DNA from: CAWGET01 sp963821715
GTDB taxonomy: Bacteria; Bacteroidota; Ignavibacteria; Ignavibacteriales; Melioribacteraceae
Length of the DNA stretch: 64,000 nucleotides
Assembly (NCBI GenBank): GCA_963821715.1
Contig: CAWGET010000006.1
Coordinates: forward strand, 248,001 to 312,000
Direction of reading: 5' to 3'
Under the pieces are notes generated by a model, which was not told the origin of the DNA, did no database searches, and saw nothing but the letters and a program-made list of their open reading frames with translations. The position numbers were made by a program, and so were the translations under genes. Shown here one piece after another: positions 53,501 through 63,252 of the stretch. Within the stretch, counting starts at the first letter, position 1; each line of letters starts with the position of its first letter.

Positions 53501-53723
53501 TATCTGATGAATGAGTTTTTTTACCGTAGGCTAATTTTACGGAGCAATGTTCGGGATACTGCCATCCAAGCGGTATGGCTTTAATTACATATTCAAATGC
53601 TTCATCTAAAGAAATATCGGACCTATTTAAAGTATCTTCAACAGTGAATAGGCAGTTTAACTCTTTGTTCCTTTCTTTAAGTTCGTTGATCAAACTTGAA
53701 ATGGAGCTAGCTTTTTCGTGCAT
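50520..53723 (-). CDS. GAF / PEP-pyruvate-binding / nucleotidyltransferase multidomain protein
   Basis: A 1067-residue soluble protein. Residues about 10-140 look like a GAF domain. From about 340 a PEP/pyruvate-binding ATP-grasp domain begins, as in PEP synthase and PPDK: LGGKSAGLFLALHILRRF, PLIVRSSSLLEDQIGAAFSG, YKSLFLANRGSKQERLTALM and DIEFASDGKDFYLLQCRPQS. The swivelling phosphohistidine and PEP-binding domains of the full enzyme are lacking. Near the C-terminus (about 970-1040) is a nucleotidyltransferase motif (GLYIFGSAKNSTAGPTSDID). The whole suggests a regulatory phospho- or nucleotidyl-transfer device sensing a small ligand. Upstream of the his leader on the same strand, but separate. 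Confidence 0.75.
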   Translation of the reverse strand: MHEKASSISSLINELKERNKELNCLFTVEDTLNRSDISLDEAFEYVIKAIPLGWQYPEHCSVKLAYGKKTHSSDNFTETPWSLSAYIVVQEKVVGNIAVYYSKMMPESDFGPFLKDEKKLLNTIADRMGHFILHQKLKNIFNEVQAAKQSSEGEAKGEWRVVLEMLRKTDPNLFMRILRKLLHQLCWIGVEEAEVLLKNSIITQKDADEFFAGDEDYDEDENRPLKKKHINNYDQYIDAILNLTNEYLIDKDILAKIQKWIQEDKSSGLIKAVENLDTSLSDIGDSIRRYYHMAPEKIELSPATIKGLRVSLLRRFFTDKLDYISIAKEFVKLTDFYKLLDKMIFPPHSHGKLGGKSAGLFLALHILRRFAEDSDILKDIKAPKTWYLTSDGILYFMQHNNLEEALEQKYKEIEEVRIEYPHVVQIFKNSQFPSDIIKGLSVALDDLGDQPLIVRSSSLLEDQIGAAFSGKYKSLFLANRGSKQERLTALMDAIAEVYASTFSPDPIEYRSERGLIDFHEEMGIMIQEVVGNKIGNYFLPAYAGVAFSKNEFRWSARIKREDGLVRLVPGLGTRAVDRVSDDYPVLISPGQPNLRVNASFEEQIKYSPKKIDVINLDTNKFETITIDYLLKNFGDEYPGIHNLVSIVDGNMVRQPVGSNLDFERDDLIVTFNGLINKTGFIKKIDTILTILEEKLETPIDIEFASDGKDFYLLQCRPQSYSGGNVSSPIPKNIPKDKLIFSANRFVSNGKVPDINFIVYVDPTAYTEISDKQKLLQVGRGVSKLNKVLPKRKFILIGPGRWGSRGDIKLGVNVTYSDINNTAMLIEVAKKKGNYLPDLSFGTHFFQDLVEASIRYLPLYPDDEDTVFNQRFFNLTKNKLSELVPEFSHLSDVIKVIDVPDSTDGLVLKILMNAELDEALAVLNKPSSEKHSGKLKIEYSDWHPSDQWRWRVSMAEKLASKLDADKFFIKGLYIFGSAKNSTAGPTSDIDLLLHYEPGKTNLDLLKTWFEGWSYALSEMNFLRTGYKTEGLLDVHYVTDEDINNKKDHAAKIGAIADAARPLQLKKKN

Positions 53724-53908
53724 TTTCTGAAGCCGTTTTTTTTATTAATTATTATTTGAAAGATAATTATTTGTTAATTATAATGTTGTATAAATCAATT
53801 GGTATTAACCTGATAATTTTTCTTAAAATTGATTTTCTGAATTTTAAAAACAATATTAATATTTAATTTGAATAATGAATCACCTCTCAATAAAAGAAGG
53901 AGAAAAGC

Positions 53909-54490
53909 ATGGCTTCAAAAAAAATAATGATGATAGTAGGAGATTTTGTTGAAGATTATGAAGCAATGGTCCCGTTTCAAATGCTCCAGATGGTCGGGCA
54001 CGAGGTACACGCGGTTTGCCCGGATAAAAAAGCGGGCGACACGGTGAAAACTGCGATACACGATTTTGTAGGCGATCAGACTTATGTTGAGCTTACCGGC
54101 CACCAGTTTCATCTTAACGCTACTTTCGACGAAGTGGACGCTTCCGATTACGATGCACTTGTTCTTCCGGGCGGTAGAGCTCCGGAATACTTAAGGCTCA
54201 ATCCAAAGGTGATTGAGATGGTAAAAACATTTAAAGATAAGCCTATTGCAGCTGTCTGCCATGGTCCGCAGATTCTTGCAGCGGCTGATATGCTTAAAGG
54301 AAAACATATGATCTCTTATCCCGCAGTTGGTCCTGAATGTAAAATTGCTGGAGCAAACTATGGTGAAATAAGTGAAGGAGCAGACAATGCCGTAACAGAC
54401 GGAAATTTAGTAACCGCTCCGGCTTGGCCCGCTCATCCTGAATGGATGAAACAATTCTTAAAAGTTCTCGGCTCTAAAATTGAAGCGTGA
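53909..54490 (+). CDS. DJ-1/PfpI family protein
   Basis: A 193-residue DJ-1/PfpI-type protein. IMMIVGDFVEDYEAMVPFQM starts it, YDALVLPGGRAPEYLRLNPK is the mid-region, and KPIAAVCHGPQILAAADMLK holds the nucleophile C117 followed by H118. PfpI-type members have been described as proteases and as deglycases of glycated proteins; which applies is open. It starts at ATG 53909 behind AAGGAGAAAAGC and ends at a bidirectional terminator. Confidence 0.92.
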   Translation: MASKKIMMIVGDFVEDYEAMVPFQMLQMVGHEVHAVCPDKKAGDTVKTAIHDFVGDQTYVELTGHQFHLNATFDEVDASDYDALVLPGGRAPEYLRLNPKVIEMVKTFKDKPIAAVCHGPQILAAADMLKGKHMISYPAVGPECKIAGANYGEISEGADNAVTDGNLVTAPAWPAHPEWMKQFLKVLGSKIEA

Positions 54491-54542
54491 GAAAGACTGA
54501 ATTATTGTTTTGCTTTTATATTTATGATCTATTTCAAATTAA

Positions 54543-54574
54543 AAAACCCCTCTCTTTAATAAGAAAGGGGTTTT
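54543..54574. terminator. Bidirectional terminator
   Basis: AACCCCTCTCTT / AAGAAAGGGGTT hairpin (one mismatch) flanked by A6 on the left and TTTTGTTTT on the right. It serves the converging DJ-1-like gene (plus) and glutamate dehydrogenase gene (minus). Confidence 0.85.
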
Positions 54575-54614
54575 GTTTTATATCAAGCAATCGTTAACGA
54601 AAAGCCAATTAATT

Positions 54615-55896
54615 TTACACCCAGCCTCTATCGTGACAAGCTTGGGCAACTCTGCTTATGGAAATAACATAAGCGGCGTCCCGCATAGAAAGCTTTCGTT
54701 TTTTGGAAACATCGAGAACCGCTTTAAATGCGGATGTCATTTTTGAATCGAGATTCTTAAGCACTTCTTCTTTAGTCCAGAAATAGTTCATGTTGCTTTG
54801 AACTTGTTCAAAATAACTGCAAGTAACGCCCTCCGGCATTAGCAAGAAAATCCGGAATTACAAATATATTTTTCTCGTTCAATATTTCGTCAGCTTCCGG
54901 AGTTGTAGGACCGTTTGCGCCTTCTGCAACAATTTTGACTTTGGCGCTCATCTTTTTAATAGTATCTCCGTTAATCTGATTTTCAATCGCCGCCGGTATA
55001 AGTATGTCAACATCCTGCTCAATCCATGCATCAGCATCAAGTAATTCATAACCCAATTCTTTGGCTTTAGATTTATCAATGCCGCCGAATCTATCTGTGA
55101 TCTTCAATAATTCGTCAAGATCAATTCCGGTTTCTTTTTTATAAGTATATGATTTTTCATCTTCCTGATCCCAGCAGGAAACAGCGATAACTTTTCCGCC
55201 CATTTCCGAATAAAGCCTTATAGCGAATTGCGCAACATTCCCAAATCCTTGAACACTTGCTGTTGTATCAGCCGGATTAATATTTAATTCTTTTAACGAC
55301 TCGCGCAAAGTATATACAACTCCGAAGCCTGTCGCTTCAGTTCTTCCGAGCGATCCACCCATTCCGACCGGTTTTCCAGTAATAAATCCTGGGTGTTTCC
55401 CGCCGCTAATTACTTCATATTCATCAAGCATCCAGAGCATATGCTGAGCGTTGGTCATTACGTCGGGCGCCGGAACATCATTTATAGGGCCAACATTTTT
55501 AGACATTTGTCGAACCCATCCTCGGCAAATCTGTTCCTGTTCTCGCATACTTAAATTATGAGGATCGCAAATAACGCCGCCTTTACCGCCGCCAAGAGGA
55601 ATGTCCACAACGGCGCATTTCCAGGTCATCCACATTGATAACGCTCTTACAGTATCTACGGTTTCCTGCGGGTGGAATCGAATTCCGCCTTTACTCGGTC
55701 CGCGCGCATCGTTATGCTGAACTCTGAATCCTCTAAATACTTTATTTGTTCCGTCATCCATTTTAACAGGAATACTGAAATGATATTCTCTGTAGGGTTC
55801 TCTTAAAAGTTGGCTTGTCGCCTCGTCCAACGATAAAATTTCCGCAACCTTATCGAACTGTGCCTGAGCCATTTCAAAAGCATTAAATGATTTCAT
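54615..55896 (-). pseudogene. gdhA: Glutamate dehydrogenase, frameshifted near the C-terminus
   Basis: The first frame (ATG 55896) gives 340-odd residues of a Glu/Leu/Phe/Val dehydrogenase: RGFRVQHNDARGPSKGGIRF, VDIPLGGGKGGVICDPHNLS (catalytic K105), PAPDVMTNAQHMLWMLDEYE and the Rossmann segment ASVQGFGNVAQFAIRLYSEM. At 54831-54835 the frame turns from FLANAGG into a wrong tail. Removing one G from a GGG run gives FLANAGGVTCSYFEQVQSN, and the normal helical C-terminus follows to 54615 (about 427 residues). This is a core nitrogen enzyme, so a homopolymer error is likely. AGGTAG lies before the start. Confidence 0.9.
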
Positions 55897-56148
55897 TTTA
55901 CTACCTTTTTTTAAATCAATAATTAGATTTTAAGAATTATTTGTCTTTTTTCACTTCATCAAATATCTATTAAAGTTATTTTAGAAAAAGTGAATATGAA
56001 ACATATATATAAGGGAAATTCTAAGCAATAAAATCTTTTATAAAAAACATATTATTCTTGATTAATTTATTTTTTCAGGATATACTGCTTTGTATTAATT
56101 ACAAATCGTTCTCCAAAGAACAACAAATGATTCAGGAAGCATTTAATT

Positions 56149-57717
56149 ATGATTTACAATTCTAAGAAAAAAAATAAACTCGAATTTTTTGAACGATTAG
56201 GTTTCAGAAGACAATTTCTGATTGGCCCGACCTCTTATAAACCAAATAAATTTTGGAAAAATCTTCAAATTAATAATAACTTATTTATTTCTATCCATGA
56301 AGATCTTCCCTGTTTTGTTAAGGAGAGAAACGGAACTACTGCGATTCTTTTAGGATTGGCCATAGACTCCTTGAATCCAAATCTAAATGAAGATGAAATT
56401 ATCGAAAATTTTTTGAAAAACTCAGATGGTTTAACCTCTTTTATTAATAAAACAACACCCTTAGCGGGAAGATGGGCTTTCATCTATCAGAAAGAAGATG
56501 AGACTTATCTGTTCAACGATCTTACCGGTTTAAGGCAAATTTTTTATTATTCGGATAGTAAAGAAACTTGGGCAGCTTCACAGCCGGAGTTGATAAAAAC
56601 ACAGGTTAAATTAGAATTGAACCAGGATATCGAATATTTAAATTTTCTACTTCATCCAAAACTAGGTCATAAGGAGTCGGCTTCTGGTGGAATCGCCACA
56701 ATGTACAAAAATTGCTTTCATCTATCACCGAATTTTTATTTAGATTTTAATAGCGCTGAACAAAAAAGATTTTATTTTGGGAAAAAGGAAGCAACGAATA
56801 ACAACGGACTTGAAGCTAGTAAAGAAGTCTTCAAAAATTCTTCAAAACATTATAACCGCCGCGGTAAATAGATATGAGGTTTGGCTTGCGCTTACAGCAG
56901 GACTTAGACAGCCGAGTTTTGCTCGCAGCTTCGCGAAAACATATAAAGGAAATACAACTCTATGTTGATCGAATGGGCGCTTTAACTCATAAACATCCTG
57001 ATATTACGAGTTCCAAGAAAAATTGCGAAAAAATTGGGATTTAATTTTGAAATAATAAATTCAAAAGATGATCCTGCGGGTTGGTTCGTTTCTTTCCTTT
57101 CTTGCTAATGTGACAAACGCAAGAGTTCATGCAAAAACTCGATCGATTTACAACAATCTTATATCGGATGATAAATATTTAAAAATTAACGGAAACGTAA
57201 GCGTTCTAGGGAAAAAATATTTTTGAGAATTTTAAAGAAATCCTTCAATAAACCGCTCACAGAAATTAAACCGGAAGATCTTGTGTATATTTTTGGTTAT
57301 AGAGATATTCCTGAATATTTACTAAGTGAATTCAGCATTTGGAAAAATAAATTAGAATTACAACCGGATAATATCTTTGATATATTAGATATGTTTGTGT
57401 GGGAACAAAAAACAGCGAATTGGGGAGCGATCTATCCTTCCGAACAGGACATCGCTATTGACGAGTTAAGCCCTTTTAACTGCCGGTTATTTAATGAAAT
57501 AATTTTATCGGCGCCGAAAGAAGAATTAATCGCTCCCGGTTATCCGGTATTCAAAGATTTAATAAATTATATGTGGCCTGAATTGCTGTCGTTTCCCATA
57601 AATCCTGAACCTAAATTTACTGTTGAACGCATTAAAGAAAAGGTAAAGATTTTTATTCCTGATTCTGTTTACGAAAAATTAAAATCCATAAAAAAGAGAA
57701 GGACGATGCAAGCTTAA
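56149..57717 (+). pseudogene. Asparagine-synthetase-like protein, copy 1, broken
   Basis: The first of three tandem paralogues. The opening frame (ATG 56149) carries FFERLGFRRQFLIGPTSYKP, PLAGRWAFIYQKEDETYLFN and DLTGLRQIFYYSD, an amidotransferase-like domain lacking the Cys2 nucleophile. It breaks near 56800. The PP-loop region appears in another frame (VWLALTAGL, then DSRVLLAAS in a third). Further pieces follow, and the conserved end WGAIYPSEQDIAIDELSPFN and WPELLSFPINPEP is in the frame 57223-57717. At least five shifts are needed, so it cannot make a full protein as given. Confidence 0.8.
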
Positions 57718-57829
57718 ATTGATTATTAAACGTTTAATTACGATTTTGAATTAAACCACTTTATTTTTCAATAAAGCAACCCAAACTTTCTCCTGTTACT
57801 TAAAAAGATAAATCATTTGAAAGAACTTG

Positions 57830-59342
57830 ATGAAAAATGAAATTTCCTTTTTTGAAAGATTAGAATTCAGACGACAATTTTTACTTGGGATCTCGTCTTT
57901 TCTTCCTAATAAATTTTGGAAGTCTTTTGAACTAAAACATAATTTGCAGCTTTCGGTTCACGAAGACCTTCCGTTAAAAATAAAATTGACGCAAAACGCA
58001 GCTTTTGTATTGCTGGGAATAGTTTTCGACGCGCTTAATCCGGAATATTCAGAATCGGATATATTCAATTCCTTAACTTCAAATTCCTATGACTCTCAGC
58101 TCCCTAATAAAAAATACAAACCCAATTGCAGGAAGATGGGTAATTATATATCAGGATGAAAAAGGTACATATTTATTTTCCGATCTTTCCGGATTGCGGC
58201 AGATTTATTATGCAACAGACGGGAAAAACACCTGGTGCGCTTCGCAACCGGAATTAATTAAAACGAAAATAAAATTAAAGAAAAACGACAATAAAGATGT
58301 ATTAAATTTTTTACTTAATCCTAAACTTGGATCCAGGGAATCGCTTTGGGGAGGAACTTCAACCATCTATCAAAGATTGCTTTCTGCTGCTTCCAAACCA
58401 TTTTTTCGATTTAGACAATTTCGAGCAAAAGCGATTTTACTTTGGAAAAACGGCTGATAAAACCAGATATGGAGAAAGCTGTTGCTGCATCTACTGAACT
58501 GCTTCGGAATCTTGTATCTTCTGCGATTAAGCGTTATAAGGTTAAGTTTGCATTGACGGGAGGAATTGACAGCCGCGCTTTATTAGCCGCCGCAAAAGAA
58601 TATTCTAAGGTGCTTATTTTTTTCGTTGATAAAATGGGAATAATTACGAATAAACATTCAGACGTTTGGGTTCCAAAAAAAATAAGCCGCAAATTTGGAT
58701 TAAATTTTTCAGTGAGAAATTCTACCGGACCTTTGCCGGGATGGTTTATATCACAACTTTCAACAATGTAACCGGAGCAAGAGTTTTGCCGAAAAGTAAT
58801 TCTATTTTCTACAAATTAATTTCCGGAGACGACGCTTTAAACATAAATGGAAATGTAAGCATGATTTGTAAAAAGCCTTTTCTGAAGGATTTTAATAAAT
58901 TTTGGAATAAACCTTTCGAAAGTTTATCCGCCGAAGACCTTGTTTATATGTTCGGTTATAAAGATATTCCGCTTTATCTTCTAAAAGAATTCGAAAAATG
59001 GAAAAAAGATTTAGAATTATATCCCGACAATTTGTTCGATATATTTGATGTGTTTGTTTGGGAACAGAGAACTTCTTCGTGGGGAGCGCTTTATCCCGCC
59101 GAACAAGACATAGCGGTTGAGGAATTCAGCCCATTTAACTGCCGACTTTTGATCGAAACTATTATGCAAACGCCAAACGAAATTCTGGCGAAACCGGATT
59201 ACCCTTTCTTCAGGGAATTGATACGGAATATGTGGAGCGGAGCTTTTGGATTTCCCGATTAATCCTAAACCGATAATTACGGTTACAAATACAATCAATT
59301 CAATCAAGAGTTTTTATTCCGGATACTGTTTACGGTAAATGA
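57830..59342 (+). pseudogene. Asparagine-synthetase-like protein, copy 2, broken
   Basis: The second tandem paralogue, starting MKNEISFFERLEFRRQFLLG at 57830. Frame changes occur near 58095, 58375-58440, 58765 and 59255. Joined together the pieces give GRWVIIYQDEKGTYLFSDLS, the PP-loop FALTGGIDSRALLAAA, MGIITNKHSDVWVPKKISRK, WGALYPAEQDIAVEEFSPFN, and FPINPKP ending near VFIPDTVYGK at 59342. Gene order and end match copies 1 and 3. With four or more lesions it is a probable pseudogene. Confidence 0.8.
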
Positions 59343-59557
59343 CGCGAAATAAAACGAAGCCGTTTTCCGCAAAATTAGCGCCTGCATCACGCTATTCACG
59401 GTAATTTTTACTCCCAAGTATTAAACAAAATTTCAATTTTAACGATTATAGTATTAGAATTTTTTCTTGAAGAATATTATTTAAATATATGATAAGAAGA
59501 GTATTCCTAATACTTTAATAATTAGAATGAAAACAAAAAATTTGGCGAGGTTCTTTT

Positions 59558-61021
59558 ATGTATTATGTAGCTGATAAAAAAATTGATATTATTGAAAAAT
59601 CTTTATTTAGAAGACAATTCCTATTAGGAACCAAGCCTTTTCATCCCAATAAATTCTGGCACAATTCAGCTATTCAGCACAACTTAATACTTTCCACGCA
59701 CAGCGATTTACCGTTTTACCGGGAGAACAATAACGGAACATCGGGGATTCTTCTGGGATTAGCTATCGATTCGCTCAATCCATCTTTAAATGAAAACGAA
59801 ATACTCAGAAATCTGTTATCCGGTTCCGACGATTTAATTTCTTTCATCGAAAAAACAAAATCTTTAGCCGGAAGATGGGCTATCATTTATCAAAATGAAA
59901 AGAACACATATTTGTTTAATGATTTAACGGGTTTAAGACAGATATTTTATTATTCCGACGGAAAAGAAACATTTTGCGGTTCTCAGCCGGAATTGATAAA
60001 AACTCAGGTAGAACTAAATTTGAATCGCGACGAAGCGCTTGTAGATTTTATTTTACATCCGAATTACTGCAAAAGCGAATCGGATTGGGTGGGAACATCT
60101 ACAGTGTACAAAAATTGTTTTCATCTTTCGCCGAACTTTTTCCTCGACCTGAAAAAAGGAGAACCTAAACGCTTTTCTTCAGGCAAAGTAGCCGCAAGAG
60201 AATCCAAGGAAACTATAATTCCCTTCGCGTCAAAATTATTGCGGAATATTATTAACGCAACAGTAGATAGATATAATCATCGATTCGCGTTAACCGCCGG
60301 TTTGGACAGCCGCGTGCTGTTAGCCGCTTCTAAGGATAAATCGAAAGAAATATCATATTATATGGACCGGATGGGAATTTTGCCTCTAAAACATCCCGAC
60401 GTAACGATCCCGAAAAGGCTTGCGAAAAAGTTTAAACTTAGTTTAACTATTAAAAACTCCTTCGATAATCCTCCGGGATGGTTTATTTCGTTATTATCAA
60501 AAAATGTTACCAATGCCCGGATACTACCGAAAACACGTTCTATTTACAGCAAATATTTAGAAAACGAAGATTTTATTAATATAAACGGAAATGTAAGCGA
60601 GCTTTGTAAAAAAAGTTATAAAAAAAAATTTATCCGTAATGAAAACAGAGCCTGCGATGTTTCGAGTGAAGATTTAATAAGATTATTCGGGTATAAAAAT
60701 CTGCCCGCATTTTTGGTGAATGAACTTACAAATTGGCGCAATGAATTAAATTTATGCGAAGGCAACATATACGATATTTTTGATATATTTACATGGGAAC
60801 ACGAATTAGCAAATTGGGGAGCTCAATATCCTGCAGAACAGGATATAGCGGTGGAAGAGATAAGTCCTTTTAACTGCCGTTTACTTAACGAAACTATAAT
60901 GTCGGCATCCGAAGATTTGCTTCTGAAACCGGGATATCAAACGCATAAAGAATTAATTAAATATATGTGGCCGGAACTTCTCTCAATCCCAATAAATCCC
61001 CAACTCCAATATTTACGTTAA
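59558..61021 (+). CDS. Asparagine-synthetase-like protein, copy 3
   Basis: The best-preserved paralogue, 487 residues from ATG 59558. Residues 1-200 look like a class II amidotransferase domain (LAGRWAIIYQNEKNTYLFND, LTGLRQIFYYSDGKETFCGS) without an N-terminal cysteine, so no glutaminase activity. The PP-loop is HRFALTAGLDSRVLLAA (245-252), deviating from the usual SGGxDS. WGAQYPAEQDIAVEEISPFN and WPELLSIPINPQL close the homologous core. After the TAA at 61019-61021 the same frame continues for 29 codons (AKSGEKIRPLVPELIVQKVR) matching the end of copy 1. The stop is therefore probably a premature one that removes a short tail. ATP-dependent adenylation of some carboxylate is inferred from the fold. 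Confidence 0.75.
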   Translation: MYYVADKKIDIIEKSLFRRQFLLGTKPFHPNKFWHNSAIQHNLILSTHSDLPFYRENNNGTSGILLGLAIDSLNPSLNENEILRNLLSGSDDLISFIEKTKSLAGRWAIIYQNEKNTYLFNDLTGLRQIFYYSDGKETFCGSQPELIKTQVELNLNRDEALVDFILHPNYCKSESDWVGTSTVYKNCFHLSPNFFLDLKKGEPKRFSSGKVAARESKETIIPFASKLLRNIINATVDRYNHRFALTAGLDSRVLLAASKDKSKEISYYMDRMGILPLKHPDVTIPKRLAKKFKLSLTIKNSFDNPPGWFISLLSKNVTNARILPKTRSIYSKYLENEDFININGNVSELCKKSYKKKFIRNENRACDVSSEDLIRLFGYKNLPAFLVNELTNWRNELNLCEGNIYDIFDIFTWEHELANWGAQYPAEQDIAVEEISPFNCRLLNETIMSASEDLLLKPGYQTHKELIKYMWPELLSIPINPQLQYLR

Positions 61022-61219
61022 GCAAAGTCCGGAGAAAAAATAAGACCGCTTGTACCCGAACTGATTGTGCAAAAAGTAAGGAAAGTCAAATATAAACACG
61101 GCGAAAAATAATTTCGATATTCTCTACTTTTTTACTTTAAATCACATTTTTTTCTAATTTTATTTTCTAAATTAGGATAGTAATTTTAGAGGGATGTATT
61201 TAGAGACAAATTATCATTT

Positions 61220-63189
61220 ATGAATGAAACAAGAAAAAGTATTTTTAATTCATCGATATTCATTGGATAATTATTTCTGTATCTGTTATAATCGGATTCC
61301 TAATCCGAATTAAAGGTCTCGGAACCTGGACATTAGCTCTCGACGAATATTATGTAATAAAATCCGTCCAAAATATTCTGCAGCATGGGCTTCCGCAATT
61401 TCCCAATGGCGGATATTATGAACGCGGCATTTTAATGCAGTATATGATTGCTCCTCTTCTCTCTCTGGGAATAAAACCTGAATTAGCCGGAAGAATATTT
61501 CCTTTACTCGCAAATCTTGCCGCATTCCCCGCTGTTTATCTTATTGCCAGAAAAGCCGGAAATAAAACTGTAGCCACCATAGTTATTGTAATCTTTTCTT
61601 TTTCAATTTGGGAAGTGGAATTTGCCAGATTTATAAGAATGTATGCTTTCTTCCAGGCTATAACAGTGTGGTATATTTATTTTGCGCTAAAGTTTTTTGA
61701 GACACGAAACTACAAAAATTATTATTGGATGCTAGGATTATCGGCACTTAGCATACTAGTATTTGCCGGAAGTATTTTTCTTGCTGTTTTTAACTTTATA
61801 CCTTTCTTACTCGATAGAAAAATTAATTATAAGCTTTTTTCATTCGCAATAATAATATTCGCTGTTTCCTTCTTCTGGAATATGATCGGATTCCGCTATT
61901 TAGAACCGGTTGATCCTTTCCCGCAAGTTTTTTATGAATTTATGAGCAATACCGAGAAAAGTTACCCTGTAAAAATTCCTAATATTTTTCTTCCGTTTGC
62001 ATTTAAAAATCTTTTACCCGCTATTTTTACGTTAGGTTTGTTACTAATTAATATTCTTATACCAATCAGAATATATAAACTTTATCCAAAAAATGATTTT
62101 TGGTCAATTATATCTATAATAATATTGACATTATTAGCTTTTACAAATCAGTTCGGTATTTTCTTACTTGTATTTTTGATTGTAGTTTTTTGGAAATTAC
62201 TTGATATTGATTTTTCCGATCGAAAGATTTTCTACCTTATTGTCGCACTTTTTATAATAAATCTTATTTACTGGTTTGCTTTCGGATTATTAACAAAAGA
62301 ATGGTACGTTCTGTTTGATGATTTTTCTTCTTACAGAATTTGGGGTGTGAGCAAAAGAATATTCATGGCAACATTTAATTATCCCGATAATTATCTTACT
62401 CTTCTAAATTATTTCAGAACTCTTCCGTTACTAACGGCATTTCTCAGCATTTTCTATGGGAATATTATTTCTTTTTCTTCTGGCTGATAAGTCAAAATAT
62501 CCAAAAATCAGATTTTTAACCGGTTTGCTCGTTTTTCTTGCTCTTCTTTCATCAGTTCCAAAATTGCCCTATCAAGAAACCAGATATACTTTTTTCATTG
62601 TACCGCTTCTTATAATTCTGGTAAATTATTCTATTTATCTTTTGTTCGATAAGTTGATAAGGCGAGGCGAAATACGAAATGTTTTTTATGCGGCCGTTAT
62701 TTTATTTGCATTCTTCATTTCAAAAGATTTCAGTGCTTATCATCTAATCAATATTGACTCTGCAGAGGTAAATTATAGAATGATTTATCCTAACAAGTAT
62801 AAAGTTCATCTATACCGAAGATGGGATGTGAAGACTCCGACTGATTATGTTAAAGAACATATGGATGAAAACGATATAATCATAATAAATGAAAATAGTC
62901 CGGAATTTTATCTTCCGAAAGTCGATTACTTTAGTTTTGATTACAAACATAAAGCGTTCCTAGCAATTTCTGTAAAAAAAGGGACACGCGAAAGATGGAG
63001 CAACGCTAAAATGATTTACACTTACAAAGATTTAATCAGACTTTATTGAAAACAGAGAAGAGACTATTTGGTTCATCGTATTCCCGGAATATTATTTAAT
63101 AGGCACCAGGATTTTACGAAACTTACAAAGAAAATATTGTCTACCAAGGAATTGATGGGATGTTCAAAGTTTTTAAATTTCCAAAGTAA
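61220..63189 (+). pseudogene. GT-C type membrane glycosyltransferase, broken
   Basis: A multi-pass membrane protein reconstructed from pieces. It starts MNETRKSIFNSSIF (61220), shifts near 61260 to LGTWTLALDEYYVIKSVQNI and GLPQFPNGGYYERGILMQYM (acidic first-loop motif of the GT-C fold), and runs to 62450. Then the frame with FLLADKSKYPKIRFLTGLLV and YQETRYTFFIVPLLIILVNY takes over. Two more shifts near 63047 and 63113 lead to ETIWFIVFPEYYL and NIVYQGIDGMFKVFKFPK, stop 63189. A whole protein would be about 655 residues, a PMT/ArnT-like sugar transferase to a lipid or protein. Confidence 0.75.
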
Positions 63190-63252
63190 TGTTGACCAAC
63201 TTGCGCTTAAGTCTAGCTAAATACCCATAATTTTCTAATACAACTTAATTTT

